Shown here piece after piece: positions 1 to 13,999 of a stretch of 64,000 nucleotides of DNA. The notes under the pieces were generated by a model. The model made no database searches, was not told the origin of the DNA, and saw nothing but the letters and a program-made list of their open reading frames with translations. Origin of the DNA: Cyclina sinensis (Eukaryota; Mollusca; Bivalvia; Venerida; Veneridae); NCBI GenBank assembly GCA_012932295.1, contig JAAONU010000013.1, positions 4,820,603-4,884,602 on the forward strand. Direction: 5' to 3'. A program made the position numbers and the translations under genes. How positions within the stretch are numbered: the first letter of the stretch is position 1; each line of letters begins with the position of its first letter.

Positions 1-85
1 CAGATATGATTAATCATCCTTTCTTGGCACACAAAGCAGATATGATTAATCATCCTTTCTTGGCACACAAAGCAGATATGATTAA
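1..85. repeat. 36-bp tandem repeat clipped by window edge
   Basis: Two full 36-bp units (1-36 and 37-72) are identical. A third stops after about 13 bases at 85. The unit starts CAGATATGATTAATCATCC and ends in GGCACACAAAG. It contains the palindrome TGATTAATCA. The array probably extends left of the window, so its full size is unknown. Confidence 0.9.
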
Positions 86-3000
86 GTATGCACTATTTTG
101 ATTATTGAATTGTTGCAACGGTTACTTTATAGTCAGGTGGTTACTTTACGCAGGTAACTGCTTACATGAGGTAGACAGGACTGATTGGAAATAAACTATG
201 AACAGTTGACAGTTTCTTGAGGGGGTTACAATTACCGAGTGCACGAGAATTGCCATAGATTATTCGCCATCATGACTGAAATTCTGTTTCAGGTTTTCAA
301 CAGAACGAAACCATAAAACGGTACCCGATTGTAACTTTGAGACCAGCCCTTGGGCGATAACGCGAAAAAATCAACTATTACTTAATACAGTCTATTAAAA
401 ATAAATATCTTTGCTAAACAGTGCATACAACTAAACGTGGAACCTTGTGAAAGTGAATGAAAAATTAAATAAACTACATAGGATGCGTAGCTTAACAAAA
501 AAAAAACGTGATATAACGTCGTTTCAAAAGATTTTATATGGATCACATTTAAAGAAATGAAAAGATGGATTGTACCCACCACTCTGAAATGTTTAATGTG
601 TGCAAACAATTGGAAGATTGAATTTCACGTTATATCATATCATGTATTTGTTTTCACGTCTGCGGGAAAATGGGATGGATGTATTGTGAATCTTATTCTC
701 ACAAGTCAAATAAAACACATAAAATGCCAGAATTTTCTATCAACTAATTCTGCTGAAAGGTAAATATTATTTGAGTTCTTGTCTAATTATGCCTGTTTGA
801 TGATATAGTTTTAGACACGTCATTTTCATAGTTTTTACCAGCTTTCAAACAAAATAGAATTCTATTTTGGTCACCGAACATCACGGAAATGATTCAGTCG
901 AACCCAATAGACCTACAGGAGGTTTTGAATAAATATTTTCTACATTGGTTGCGTAGAGAGTTGTTCCAACTTGTCTCAATACTTTCTGGTTTGTAAAGAG
1001 TGTTTGCACATCACAGGGACGGATTAATGTATGTCTTGGAGAAAGTCTGCAAAAAGGATTCAACTGCAGAGACTGGTATTTCTGGCTTTTACCACTGTAC
1101 CTGTAGTAAAGAAAATGATATAGTAACAGCTCCTCAAACTTATTAAACTTATTAAAGATAACAGACGGAGAAATGCTAAAACATGTCAGCTGCTTCTCTT
1201 TATTTTTTATAGGACATGGAACTTTTTTCATTCATACGTAGTCATACACTTTAAGGTTTATGACAGTGGTACCATTTTGAATTGTTTCCTCACCTCTACT
1301 AGCAAAACTTTAGAGTTTGTGAAATATCATTGATGCCATAAAACCTGTTAAGCGATTGTACGGAGCAAAACTGCTGCAAAATATAATACTTTCTAGCAGA
1401 TAGTTTGTCATGTTGACGTATTTCTGCTTTGCAGGACCGAAGCATTGAAGCACTAGACCATTGCCGTCATCAAGTCTAACGGAGTCCTTAATACCTTTGA
1501 ACAATCATTTACGGAAAACATAACAAGCATGTATTGCAAACGAATCTATTTTTAATTTAAAGAGATCATGGCAAGCTCGCCGTTCCTTCCGTTACCCTTT
1601 CTGGCCTGGGTGAGTATTGGCCACAGCCTCCGAAAGCTGACCAGTTTACACAAATTGCACAAAAAACCCCTCTCTTACTAGGTAAGAAAACTAAGAATCC
1701 AAGTGGGAGTTGTCGGACGTAGATGACTGTAAAATTCAATGAGGGACATTCCTGATAACAAATTATCTCCCTTACTCAGATAACATCAAAGGTAGACCAA
1801 ATAGCACATTGGTCCTTTCAGTTGGAATCCTCTAACTTTATCCTTGTTTCTAATTGGGATGGTCTTGACATTTAGTTCTGAAAATTCTCACTTGTATATT
1901 AAATAAAAAGTTAGGATTATCAAAAAACAAAGATAATGGTGTTAACAAAACATGTTACTAAACTTAATGTATAATCTGACTACCATTGTTGCAAATATAA
2001 TTAGGCTTAATTATCACCATACCAAAAGAGAAAATGGCGATAAAAGCAGAGGAATCCAAATGGAAGGACCGATGTATTATCAGAGAGTATTCAGTGTAGA
2101 TAATCCACTAATGCCCCCATTGTTTAACTTACCAACTCTTTGTCTGCCTATCTCGCTGAATTCTGATAAATCATGATTTTAAACATTTTTTTTAAATTTC
2201 CGAATAAGCAAAACTTCTGGAAATAAACTTCATTCTTTTGCAAATGTTATTTAGACTTCAACTACCACACAATTTAAAGATAAGAACAAAGATTGAAAAT
2301 CTGAATATTTAGATCTTAGATCCAAAAGTCGGTCACGTTTTTCCTTACAGAAACAGCAAATTAGCATCACAAAATATATCACTCTCTACTCGATTACATA
2401 AATACTTCAGTTCGTTTACAGACAGAGTCAAATTTCGTACGCAGTCAGCAAATATTGGTCTTGTGTTTAAAGCCCCCACCACAGAATAAAATTTCAGGTG
2501 TTTTGTTTACCTTGGTAAAGCATGTGATATGTCTACATTCAGGTAATTAGGACACAATTATGAAACCTCACGCAAATAAGCCACGATATAATTATTTAAA
2601 GGTATAAAACTACTATATTACTTCTTATAATAACAGAGGGTTTGCAATACATCTGTAAGGATTCAATGATTTTTTTTTTGGAAAGTTATGACCGTGCATT
2701 GCCCCGCATTCGTGACAAATTGTAGATTATACTCTGTTCTCCCTTTCATTTATCTAATTTGTAAAAACAATAATTTAGTGTACTGAACTTATAACCGATT
2801 GACCAACCATGTTATGGAAAGAGGTGTGGAAGGGGTAGGAAAGGGGTGATCAAATGTTGATATTCCGACTCTGAATTTCAACGTTAATGTCAGTGTCTTA
2901 AAAGTTTAACAACTTTTTTTGCGTTAGTGTGTTCATATGTTAGAGCGAGTGTGCTCATGAATTGTGCGCTTACATCCCGAGTGATAAGGTCTGAAAGAAA

Positions 3001-4201
3001 ACGTCTAGAAAACGATCACTTTTTTTCATTCAGTGAACATGATTGTCCCGAAATAAAGTCAGTTTAGTTTTGAACGCATTATTTTGCCATGAAACTCCCT
3101 TTCACCAAGCAAATATTTGTTCGAATGTGACAATGAAGCTTTTTCATTTATGAACGGATGCAAATGTTTAACACGGCAGAATGAACGTGCATTGCACGTG
3201 AGCTTGCGAGCGTTCAAATACATATAAACATCAAATCGACAGGGTATGAATGAATTTTTTTTAAATTTAAAAGAGCGCTACGATGTAAATACAAGAAAAA
3301 TGTTTGTATATATTTGTTTACTACTTCTTTTAATGGATTTTGGCAAAGTTTTCTGTGGCAAACTTTATTCAAATGGTATATTTGTATCATATCTAACTCT
3401 AGTATCGGCCTGAAAAGGCCTTTAATATTCTGGTAACCGTTCAATAAAAGGCTAAAGTAATGTAAAATAAATAGAGCGATTTGGGAGTAAATCTTGAGCG
3501 GATGTTTGATGAAATATTTAATGTGTAAAATTTATTTACTGAGCGCTCTGCAAACTACGATTTGGAATTAAGAAAATTTAAAAGGGAAAAGAAATCTGGA
3601 TTAAAGGCATTGAGGTTGTTAATTCTTTTTTTTAAATAGCTTATACGTTTTGGCATTAGCTTTTAAATTGTTTTGGCATGTTTTTAGAATTCAGTATACA
3701 TATGATAAAGGTACAGGGTTCTTAGAATTTTAAGGACTATAATATTAGGTTGTGGCTTGGAATGTACTAAGGCTAGTAGCACAGAGGTAAGTCGATTCAA
3801 ATTATTTTTCTATAAAAAGAAGAAATTAAGAAGAAGAAGAAAAAAATACAGACCCATACGTTACTGAACATAACTGAAAGTTAGCACAATTTTCTTGTAA
3901 AGTCATGAATATACTTCACATTTAAAGTTATATTTACAGTGTAAAATTCGCGTACACATGTATATAATAACACGAAAAACTCTGAACTCTGAATGGGGAT
4001 ACTTAAACATAAGTGGATTTTTGTTTTGTTTTGTTTTTAAACGCATTGTAAAACTGAATTAGAATTCTATATATCCGCGTCCATTATTCTAAATATATAG
4101 ACAATTTTTATTCATAAATTCAGAGCTAATTAGCATTCACTGACTTCGTGCACATACCATTATGAAAGAGGTTTTTGTGGTTGACAGCTGCCATTTTATT
4201 T
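86..4201. other. non-coding stretch, no gene seen
   Basis: AT-rich sequence with homopolymer runs and a short purine-rich AAG run near 3820-3846. The longest open frame (881-1231, minus) has no recognisable domain, no splice context and a composition like the background. No RNA gene or repeat family was recognised. Confidence 0.5.
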
Positions 4202-4279
4202 CGTTATAGTAACGGGTTCAAACTGTAAAGGTCTTCGTTCCGTTATAGTAACGGGTTCAAGCTGTAAAGGTCTTCGTTC
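4202..4279. repeat. 39-bp tandem duplication
   Basis: Two adjacent 39-bp copies differ by one base (CAAACTG against CAAGCTG). Each starts CGTTATAGTAACGGGTTCAA and ends AGGTCTTCGTTC. It is a simple recent tandem duplication with no coding signal. Confidence 0.85.
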
Positions 4280-4671
4280 GAATTGTTATTTTATTCCAAC
4301 ATTTCTTAATCTTTCTTATCGGAAGAGTATTGCAAAGTATAGAAAGTCTTTAAGGAAAGCAAACTTTACATACACGAGTTTTTAAAAGACTTAAAAAAGG
4401 TTGAAATTAACGTCATCTTAAATTCTTTACTTTTTGTTTGTAATGTTAGAAAAAAAGGATTGCTGACATAGTTTTTAAACCCCCACCCCACTTTCCCCTG
4501 CACACACATACCGAGAGAAAAACTGGATTTAAAGAAATAGGTTTTTTTTTAGTTGTACCCATGCTTAGCGTGATATAAAAAGTTTGATTACTATGATCAT
4601 CACCACAAAACTGGAATAACATGCAGTTCTGTCCAGATCACATTTCTATATCTATTTAAGATAGTTTACTG

Positions 4672-4928
4672 TCGGTACCGGTTGCCCATATGACCGACGC
4701 CCCCTGAAGAGATTAGTTATTTTATGTTGTGGGGGTGGTGCAAGATACAGAAAGCATCCCATTCCAGAGACACCCCTGGTTCTTTTGCATGCTCAGTGTA
4801 TAGCACTGATACATGGGACCTCGGTTTAACGTCTCACCGGAATGACTATTAGTAATGTTAGTGGAGGAGCGGGGGATCGAACTCGGGACCCCTGGTATAC
4901 CAGTCCAGCGCGTTACCACTGCACCACA
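4672..4928 (-). mobile_element. tRNA-derived SINE, copy 1
   Basis: On the minus strand the head has a perfect RNA polymerase III A box, TGGTGCAGTGG, and a B box, GAGTTCGATCC, as in tRNA genes. The body continues with CTAACATTACTAATAG, a block around GTATCAGTGCTATACACTGA, and CTTTCTGTATCTTGCAC. It ends in a tail block containing GGCGTCGGTC and ACCGGTACCGAC. The same order of blocks occurs on the plus strand at 52122-52382, and part of it at 56243-56382, so this is a dispersed family rather than a tRNA gene. The body resembles molluscan tRNA-headed SINEs in layout. The exact family needs a repeat library. Confidence 0.8.
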
Positions 4929-6166
4929 TTTCTATAATGCTTCATTTGTTCTTTTATCTGGAATAAAATCTGACCGATCAAATGAAGTATTGATTTGTAA
5001 CCTTGCTTGGCAGATAGTGATCGGTTGACCACTCTGGTGTCAAAAATTATCCCAGCTTATCGCAATCCTATTTAATCCTATTTCAACATTTTAAGGTCTA
5101 ATAAAAAACGGATAGTGTTATATTTCATTATAGCATTTTAACCAGTTTATAATTAATCTTATGAAATTTAGACCATATACAAATAATAAACTAGGCATTA
5201 TCTGATACCTTTATTGTATTTTCTTTATGCCAAAAACTGTTTAACCGTGTTTTTATACACAGTCAATACAATATTTTTACAAAAGGCTTATTTATACAAT
5301 TTAAATAAAGTTAGAAAAAGTTAAGCCATCTTTTCAAATAAATAGCATTCATTAAAGGTTTGGCTAAATATTAACCATAATCCACTTTTCACATTCAAGA
5401 CACTCGTTTTTATGTCAATTTCAGTGACCTTATCTCCCTTGATTTGTTGTTCTGTTTGATTATCTCCCTTGTTCATCCTGAAACTTTAAACTCTCTGTTT
5501 TGAAAATGGGGTTGCTTCCTTGTTCAGTTTTATATAATTTTGCTTTGTTTGTCATTATCGCTATGGGTCACACACGTGTTGGACGCCGTATTTAGTGAGA
5601 AAGTTTCTAACGTTTCTGCCAGGGCTTTCTGAGCGTCGGTGATCGGCCTTTGTCCGTCGGCGACTTTCAGTGTTTCATCAGTACTTTGCCCTAGTCGACA
5701 GAAGTTGATAAAACTTGACAGATATGTTCCTTAACCTTCACTATCTATCAAAAGTTCAATGAACAGAACAGAAGTCTTGTAGCCTTAGCAACCAGAAAAA
5801 AATCTTTACAAAAAAAACCTTGCCTGGATCTTTTCAAAATTTAGGCATGTGCAGCAAATTAATTTTATGTCATTACAAGAATGGATGATGGCATATTTGG
5901 TCGAAACATAACTGGTAATATGGTAAATAAGAAAGTTCAAAACTTGACGTATGTTATTTTAACTTATTTATATTTAAGTTTTTCCTTTTTGACTGTTAAT
6001 CTTTGCATATCTACGACTCTACGTATTTATCTTAGTCTGAAGATTTGCAGACACAGGTGAGCGATATAGGACCATCATTAAAATATATCTTAAGGTATTT
6101 GCTGTCAGTCTTAGAATTTATTGTAAATCGTTGCATATTTTTAAAAAAAAAATATTGTTGTTGCTG
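4929..6166. other. non-coding stretch, nothing recognised
   Basis: AT-rich sequence without a convincing open frame, RNA gene or repeat. Around 5420-5475 the phrase TTATCTCCCTTG occurs more than once, but too loosely to call a repeat. Confidence 0.5.
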
Positions 6167-6407
6167 TCTATGTCGCTGATTCGCCTTGTTGGTGGTTTGG
6201 CAGACTGGTACGTTGTCTTCCATGTTGTCTATGTCGCTGATTCGCCTTGTTGGTGGTTTGGCAGACTGGTACGTTGTCTTCCATGTTGTCTATGTCGCTG
6301 ATTCGCCTTGTTGGTGGTTTGGCAGACTGGTACGTTGTCTTCCATGTTGTCTATGTCGCTGATTCGCCTTGTTGGTGGTTTGGCAGACTAGTACGTTGTC
6401 TTCCATG
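6167..6407. repeat. 61-bp tandem repeat, about four copies
   Basis: The block TCGCCTTGTTGGTGGTTTGG recurs at 6181, 6242, 6303 and 6364, giving a constant 61-bp period. The copies are nearly identical; the last has CTAGTACG where the others have CTGGTACG. The small open frames crossing it on both strands come from the repeat and are not genes. Confidence 0.92.
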
Positions 6408-8115
6408 GTAAAGTTTTTGTTTTTAGTGCTGTTAGGATGTCCGGATATATTACCTACAAGTATGTTTTGCTGTTTTTCTTCTGCTCATGGTTTTTATCGT
6501 CATTCTTCATCTTATTTCACGATTGTCTCGACTAAACCACGAATCTTTATTTCTAAACAATGACAAGGGGTTTGTTCTTGTATCTGGTGAAAGAAGTGAT
6601 TTCTTTCACTCTTGTTTACATAAGACGTGTTTGTTTGAAATGCAGCCTTTATCGATCAGGTTGTCACCTTTAAGATGAGTAATTAGGGAACTTAAAATAT
6701 TAATTGGATTTCGATATGAGTGCGTTTTGCGCAACCGCGTAATCAATGCAAAGTAAATAGCCGACCTGAAAGACGGAAAGCGAATCTATTCCACAGTGTT
6801 TAAACATCTTAACAAATGAATGCAAGCAAGGAACTGATTGCAAGGAATTTTCATGACAGCTATTATTACGGATATCAAATATTCGCCACCGGCTAATTTG
6901 TTATGTGCACAAGTGATATGTTTGTCTGAAAGAAGAATGCTGTTCAAATGTTAGAACTGTGAAAAAGGGAAAAGGCGGAGAAACATAGAAATTAAAGAAT
7001 GTGCCATGACGTAAATAGATGTTTGAGTTTTGTATTCTGACCTGAAGTTGAAATCTGTAGATATTTTTTTTACTAAAGGGTATTCAGAGAAAGGCAATTA
7101 CAAATGTTTGGGGATCCGGTTTTAAGTATAGACTTGAAAAAGGCAATAAATCTGTATTTTTATTTATAAAACTGGCCTTAACACGAGTCGTCTATTACGT
7201 CATACGTTTCGTATTCTCATTTTGTGACCACTTTAAATGATTGTCAGGAGTTTCTGAATCACAGTCATATGGGGAGTCCTACTGTGGTTTTCGCTGTTCT
7301 GGTGTGAATGAATGAATATTTTACAGCGCGGTGCAAACAGGTTACCAGTTTTCTAAAGGGGCACCTACAAGCTTACTTACATTTGATATCAAATTTGATC
7401 CGAAAGTATTTTGTCTCGTGAAGCTTTTTTTTATTTGCAAGTAACGTAGTTTCATAAGCGTCTGCTGACTAAGACTAAAAGGTCGTTTGTGAACCGTGGA
7501 GAACAAAAGACCCCGGCGGATCAAAAGTTCAAGTCCCCGGTCAGTTCTGGCTAGTTATAACACCTTCTTTGAGTACAGCCTACACTAATTCCCCAAACAT
7601 CAAAAGCTTCGAACAAAAAACTCAATAGGTAAAAATTTAATCGGATATTATAAAACCCCTATATTGATACAGAAATTTAAGTGACGGCTGTATTATAGGG
7701 TTCAATGATACACAAATCCTTTCGGGGGATAAAAATCTATATGTTTAAATGTATATGCCCCCTATACATAATTAAAGGTTAGATGGAACGATACAGATAG
7801 AAGTTTTGTAGACTTCATTCATCTACATGGTATTGTTCGGCTAGGCTAACCTAATAAATATGACAATTTTGTAATGGTGTCCTAAAATCTGAATAATCAC
7901 GGCATATACGCCATTGTTCAGTAAACAATTCAAGTTCACATTAAGTTTTTGTTACATGTTAATTGGCCTGCGGAATATTAGTTAATACGTGTATGGTGGA
8001 CAAGTTGTGTATTTTTAAAGTGTTCTAAATATATGAGAGGAATTGTGACATTGATCGCGTTTTAAAATCTGTGTGGATATTGAAAACCAGAGGGGAAGGT
8101 AAAAAGACTGTTATT
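6408..8115. other. non-coding stretch, one weak tRNA-like patch
   Basis: No gene seen. Near 7520-7540 the string AGTTCAAGTCCCC resembles a polymerase III B box, but no matching A box or cloverleaf lies at the right distance upstream. Confidence 0.4.
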
Positions 8116-8310
8116 ATTGTCAAGATCGTCATCGTTGTGGTCGTCATCATTACAATCATCATAATGATAATCATCATCATTGTCATAATCATTATTGTCA
8201 TCATCATCATCGTCGTAAGCAGCAGCATTAGCATCAAAAGGAATAATAATCATCATCTTAACCTCTTTCTAATCTTCATCATTGTCATCATCAACATAAG
8301 TATCAATGAA
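8116..8310. repeat. ATC/GAT trinucleotide microsatellite
   Basis: Imperfect runs of ATC, ATT and GTC triplets extend over about 190 bases. They open reading frames on both strands with runs of Ile/Val, Met/Thr or Asp/Asn. Those frames are a product of the repeat. Confidence 0.9.
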
Positions 8311-11050
8311 ATCACATTTTAATCTGTATTGCTGTTAAACTGAAGGAAATAGCGCTAAAATCGTAGCGCATAAAAAAGAATTTCTTCATTTTGAGCGTAT
8401 ATTTCAATTTTATTCATGAAGTGTAAAGTTTTCGATTTTAAAGCGTTTCAAGATGATCGGCTTACTATGATATTTGTGAACTTTTAACGATATGACAGTG
8501 TTTGGCTTGTTTACTCTATGATTTTACCATTTTCAACCCTTGGTCTTAAGACAAACCTAATTATAGAATCTATAGTTCTTCTGGATCTTCTTTCATTTAA
8601 GCTAATAACTAAAAAACCTACCCCATAGGTATCATAACACCATTAAAGTAGATTACATTTACTGTATACATGTCAAAATTGAAAGCAAAGCAAATATACT
8701 TTAAGCCGTGCATGTTCTTTGCCTAATACATTGACAAAGAACAGTATATATTTATTTTTCAATTACTATCAATTTTGCTTGAAGTGGTAATCGACAGGTT
8801 CCCTACATAGGAAACAGGGGTTGAAAATAAGGGTTTAATTTCTAGGACATGTGACGAAAAGGTACAAGGTACCCGTTCTACGTAAGTAAGTACATGGCAC
8901 CCGTTCTACGTAAGTGAAACCTTTCAAATTAAAGGGGTTTTAGCGAGCTTGTCTCAATTAAGAAACCACTTACATAAGCAACCTTAGCTTTTCGAACATT
9001 TGCCAGTCGACAGTCTGGCTACTGGCATCTAAAAAACATCGTTGGAATAAACATTTTGACGTTGTGCGCAAGGTGTTTTAAAATTATTTTACCTTATTGT
9101 CAAACAAAATGTGTTACCTGCATAGAATCATAAGATCGTACCGAAGATTTTTAGGAACTGAATAAACTTCTGAAAAAATAGTACTAAAGTATAGATTACA
9201 TGAATTTCTACACAAGTGGATGAGACAGCAAACGTACATGAAAAGTGTCGGCGTCTCCTTTCTGAGTATCAAATAAAATTAGGGTAAAAATGTTTTTGTT
9301 GAAGTGTGAAAGGCCCTTTTTATAGGCAAAATTGATTAAGTCTGAAAAATTACCCCGTGATTCTCTGCTGTTTAACATCTGTGCTAAAATGGCAGCCATT
9401 TCTCATTTAGCTTATCTAATTCTGTGATGTAGGAAAAAAGGTCGACACTACTATGGACGAAATACAGGAATCTTATTGGCATATTTATCATGAATCTGTT
9501 AATTAACATTGTTAATAATCCGGTTGACTAATGTGGGCCAACGTTTCTCTGTGATCTGACTGATGGAAAATCGTTTCAAATTATTCATTGACTATCTTCA
9601 GGTGTTGAGAGTATTCACGGGGCATGTTATTGATGCTACAGTCAATATCGTTGTCATCACTGTTCATTAACTAAATCGTTGACTTTTGTTAGCCCTTGAT
9701 CCTGTTGTGGCATCTTGATTAATCTATATCTACCGATGGATTATCACCGTCGATATGTAAAAGGCCAATTCCCTGAGAGGAGGTAAATTCGCACTACCGT
9801 TCATTGTTGACTTTATAAAGATCGCGCCGATAGTGTGTGAGGACTCTAGGGATATGAGCGGGTGTTGAAATATATTTACATAGTGTCTGATAAATTAGAC
9901 TCAAGGGTTTCGGTTTATTTTCAGTTTGAATGGGCGTTTTTAGGTATTTGTACTGTAATGTCTAGACATTTAGTTCTTTATTTTTAAGTGTATTTTCTTC
10001 TCTTTTATAAGTAGGCGGGTAGCGTTCAGTGTCGTTGGCCGTTTAAATGCTTATTTGGATCTCTTGAAAGATTTTAATAATTAGTAAATTCAAAATTTGT
10101 GAGTGATGAACTTGAAATTTAATTAACACAGTTTTGAAAAAAACATACATTAGAAAAGGTTTGATACAGACATGAAAGTTTTCAAATTTCTTAAAAAGAA
10201 TTGAATTGAAATAAGTTATTCATGTTTGTTTTGAGAAGGAACGAAGACCAATAATTATTGAAAGAGGACGAAATAATTAAGATATAAATGGAACCGTTTC
10301 TTACTTTCACTGAATAGGCCCAGTACAGCGATTTGGGGGAACATAAATTTTCGGGTTATCAGATTTAAAAACATCTTGAGTTTCAATGTGTATTTTGGAG
10401 TCCGTTCTAATTAGTGTAAAATATTAACTAACCTGCCTTTCAGATTAAAATCAACAAACAGGTACTCCCTATATACGTAGTTTTAAGGACAATACCTTTA
10501 AAGTTAAATATCCTTAATTAAAGTCTTACGGAAATACTGCAATTTTGACAATAACTTGACAGGATAATTGTTTCGTCATGATATATGTTGTAATAGACTG
10601 GGAGGTGAAAGTAAATACATGCCAACGGATTCGGCCATTTATGCCCAACCAAAAGCCAATCAAAGTCACAAAGGAATATTGTTAACATTGCTATTAAAGC
10701 AGAATATTTTTAAGGTCCCACGAAAAACTCTGATGTTTGTAATATATAAGTGTTCAGCACAATTATAACTTAGCGAATACGGTCACGATTCCACACTTCT
10801 AAATACTTGCTCACGATTCACGAATGTGTTTGCAAGAATTCACAACACCAGCTTCACAGATTCATAATTTCAGCATGTAATGTTGCAGAGTGACGTATAA
10901 TATTTCAGCTTCTTGAAACTGAATTAACGATGTTTTCTTTCATAATCGTGGAATTGCGTCGTTGAATTGTCATGTGTTGGAATCATGAAATAATTCGTCG
11001 GATCGAAACTTCGAGTTCACGAATTCTTGAAATTGATAACTGGGAAAATA
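8311..11050. other. non-coding stretch with a small direct repeat
   Basis: Mostly unique AT-rich DNA. Near 8868-8918 the phrase ACCCGTTCTACGTAAGT occurs twice, about 30 bases apart. Nothing else was recognised. Confidence 0.5.
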
Positions 11051-11546
11051 GCATTTATGTGTGGTCAGGGCTGCATTTATGTGTGGTCAATGCTGCATTT
11101 ATGTGTAGTCAGTGCTGCATTTATGTGTGGTCAGTGCTGCATTTATGTGTGGTCAATGCTTCAATGCTGCATTTATGTGTAGTCAGTGCTGCATTTATGT
11201 GTGGTCAGTGCTGCATTTATGTGTAGTCAGTGCTGCATTTATGTGTAGTCAGGGCTGCATTTATGTGTGGTCAGTGCTGCATTTATGTGTGGTCAGTGCT
11301 GCATTTATGTGTAGTCAGTGCTGCATTTATGTGTGGTCAGTGCTGCATTTATGTGTAGTCAGTGCTGCATTTATGTGTGGTCAGTGCTGCATTTATGTGT
11401 GGTCAGTGCTGCATTTATGTGTGGTCAGGGCTGCATTTATATGTGGTCAGTGCTGCATTTATGTGTGGTCAGGGCTGCATTTATGTGTGGTCAGGGCTGC
11501 ATTTATGTGTAGTCAGTGCTGCATTTATGTGTGGTCAGTGCTACAT
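11051..11546. repeat. 22-bp minisatellite, about 22 copies
   Basis: The unit is GTGCTGCATTTATGTGTGGT plus CA, 22 bases, with recurrent variants (GTAGTC for GTGGTC; GGGCTG for GTGCTG). One unit near 11154 carries a short insertion that repeats part of the unit. Because 22 is not a multiple of three and the unit lacks stops on the plus strand, all three plus frames stay open and give a 22-residue Cys-rich pseudo-repeat. There is no splice or start context, so it is not called coding. Confidence 0.93.
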
Positions 11547-13999
11547 TTTCATATCTGTATCCTCTCGTTTTATTGTGCCATTGCTGTCAAGACAATAAGG
11601 TGTTTATTTTAAAAAGATAACTAACTGTAATTTTCAAGTACCATTAAACATAACATAAATGATCTAGATTTTACTTGCTTTTATTTTGTTAAATTTTATT
11701 TTACTTTTTTGGCAAGTCATTTAGAAACGTGTAAAGTGAAGAGAGTTTTGGCACTGTTTCGGTATTTTTGATATCAAAATCAATTTTCATTCTCGCTTTA
11801 TCGACGACTTATCAAGTAAGAAAAATATCTGCGGAGCTGTAAAATGACAGATTCTAATACTAGACTTTAAAATAAATACTTAAAAGTTGATAATTCAATA
11901 ATCGTTAAAGATTTGTACTGACTACCTATATGTTATTATGTAATCAGTTCTGGCTGTAGGTAAGGTAATGCACAGCGCGCTTATGAAAAAAGTGGAATTA
12001 TTTTAGTTTTTTTAAAAAACAAATAATGAAAAATAGACGCTGGTGTTTTAATAATTTGAAGAAATACTTTCAAGTTAATGAAGGAAAGCTGTCATCTTAA
12101 GAAAAGACTCGGATTAAAGCAAAATTAACAGAAGGGAATAAATGGTATAAGTAATTTTTTAATTTGTCGTTTAGTTTCAATGTCATTATTTGGTCTAAAT
12201 CTCAGCAAGTTTATTTTGAAGAAATGACATATTTGTTAATTTTGAAGTTTTACTGTTTAATTTAGAAGTTTTAATTCTATTTTATTTTTTATCGGACGTC
12301 GGAAGGTCAAAATAGAAAACAACATTTAGGAATTAAATCAGAGTAGAGAACGTTCTCTATAGGCTTATTTGCTAACCTCTCATGGATAGGCCCCGAGGTA
12401 AACATTTAAAATTAGTCTATCTTTAAAATGGGTATCACAGTAATGAAGAAATCACTTCAGACTTAAAAATGTCTCACACGAGTCAAGGCAATACAGAAAA
12501 GGTAATAGCTTTATTGATATTTCTTTTTAATTCAGCATCCATTTTTTTCAAATTGTAAAAAAGAGAGATCTTCCTGAAAGAAACACATTCTTTACAGCAG
12601 TAGCAACAACAACAACAATGACAACAACAACAACAATGACAAGCGTGTTTTTTGGGTGTGGGTATATCGGGTCTTGTTGATATTTGCGATTTTTGTTCAA
12701 TGCTCAGTCAGTATAATTATAAGAACGGTGTAGAGACTACAAATTTCAGTAACATTTTGTAAAAATGTGTCCTGTATGCAACCTCCCCTCAACATCTTCT
12801 CCCACATACCGTTCTGTCTTATTTTTCATCTCTCTCCCACCCCTTCTTCGCCTCAACCTGTACTTTTTCCGTTGTCTCTATTTACTTTTCATTATATACT
12901 TATATCTTCACCAAACTTATCATTCTATTATTTGAATTGGATATAATATCAGCCCCAAAATACATTCACACACATTTCAAAGCAATTGAGTGTTTGTGCC
13001 ATTTTTTTGTTGCGTTTTCTCTTTGAAAATTTTCATCTCAAATAGAACCTTTTGTTGTTAATTAAGAAGCGACTTGGCTAATAAACGCGAATCAACAGAT
13101 TTGACAAAGATGATATTGTCTGAAGTGCATTTGATTAAGAATTTAGTGACTCGCACCAATGTTCCTCTTCTCTTCTCTTCAATGAAATTTAATTTAAATG
13201 CCTTTACCCAGTAGTGCCTAAAATATCTCAGGGCAGGTGGTGGGGTATATTGAATGGTTTAGCGATGAGAAAGCATTTATTGTCGGGTATAACTGACACT
13301 TATCATAAGATTATCTATCATTAAAAAAAACTGACGTTTCAGTTTATATTAGAACGGTACCAGGTTCTTTTCTATCAATATTAATTGTCTGTTGACGCTT
13401 GGACACTTAATTTTCTGTGATAGATTAAATGACTGTTTTGTTAAAATATGACTAAGTTACATTTCAGTTCTTTTCTTTGTTATTCAAGCAATTATATTTT
13501 AAATTTTCATTGCTTTGAAATCTTTTGAAAATGTAATACCATTATGAAAACTATGTTTTAATTTATGGCGTTTAAAGTTCGCTATTGTTACATAAAGTTA
13601 TGTAATTTATCATGTAATGCACTGGAAGTCATTTGTTCGAGGGCTCAGTGCAAAATCCTAATATTTCCTTCTTATTTTACATGTGGTTACAATTGTTTTG
13701 AGCCCTGTGATTTGCAGTCATAATTGGGCCTGAATAGAAAATGTCTGCAGACAAACGCTTATTTTTCTGTAGAATAAAACATACTTTTTTCCTTTGTGCC
13801 AAATGACAAAGCTGCATTCATTTTCTGGCAAAATTTTATTTCATATTTCCGTTCAGTCTGTGAATACGACAGGTCATTTTGTACGGTGCATCGAAGGTAA
13901 TGTGATAGTGACAACATGAATAAAAATATTTACCGCCCCCTCCCCAGTATTCTTATATTTATAAATTTTATGTTATTGCTGTCAGGTAGCGAACAGCCA
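11547..13999. other. non-coding stretch with a CAA microsatellite
   Basis: A short CAA-rich microsatellite interrupted by ATGA lies at about 12603-12642, and a pyrimidine-rich stretch at about 12780-12850. No gene, RNA or mobile element was recognised. Confidence 0.5.

Noticed and set aside
881..1231. 116-codon open frame on the minus strand
   Set aside because: No recognisable domain and no neighbouring exon-like segments; a chance open frame is sufficient.
8025..8322. Poly-Asp, poly-Met/Thr and poly-Ile/Val frames
   Set aside because: Translations of the ATC/GAT microsatellite on both strands.
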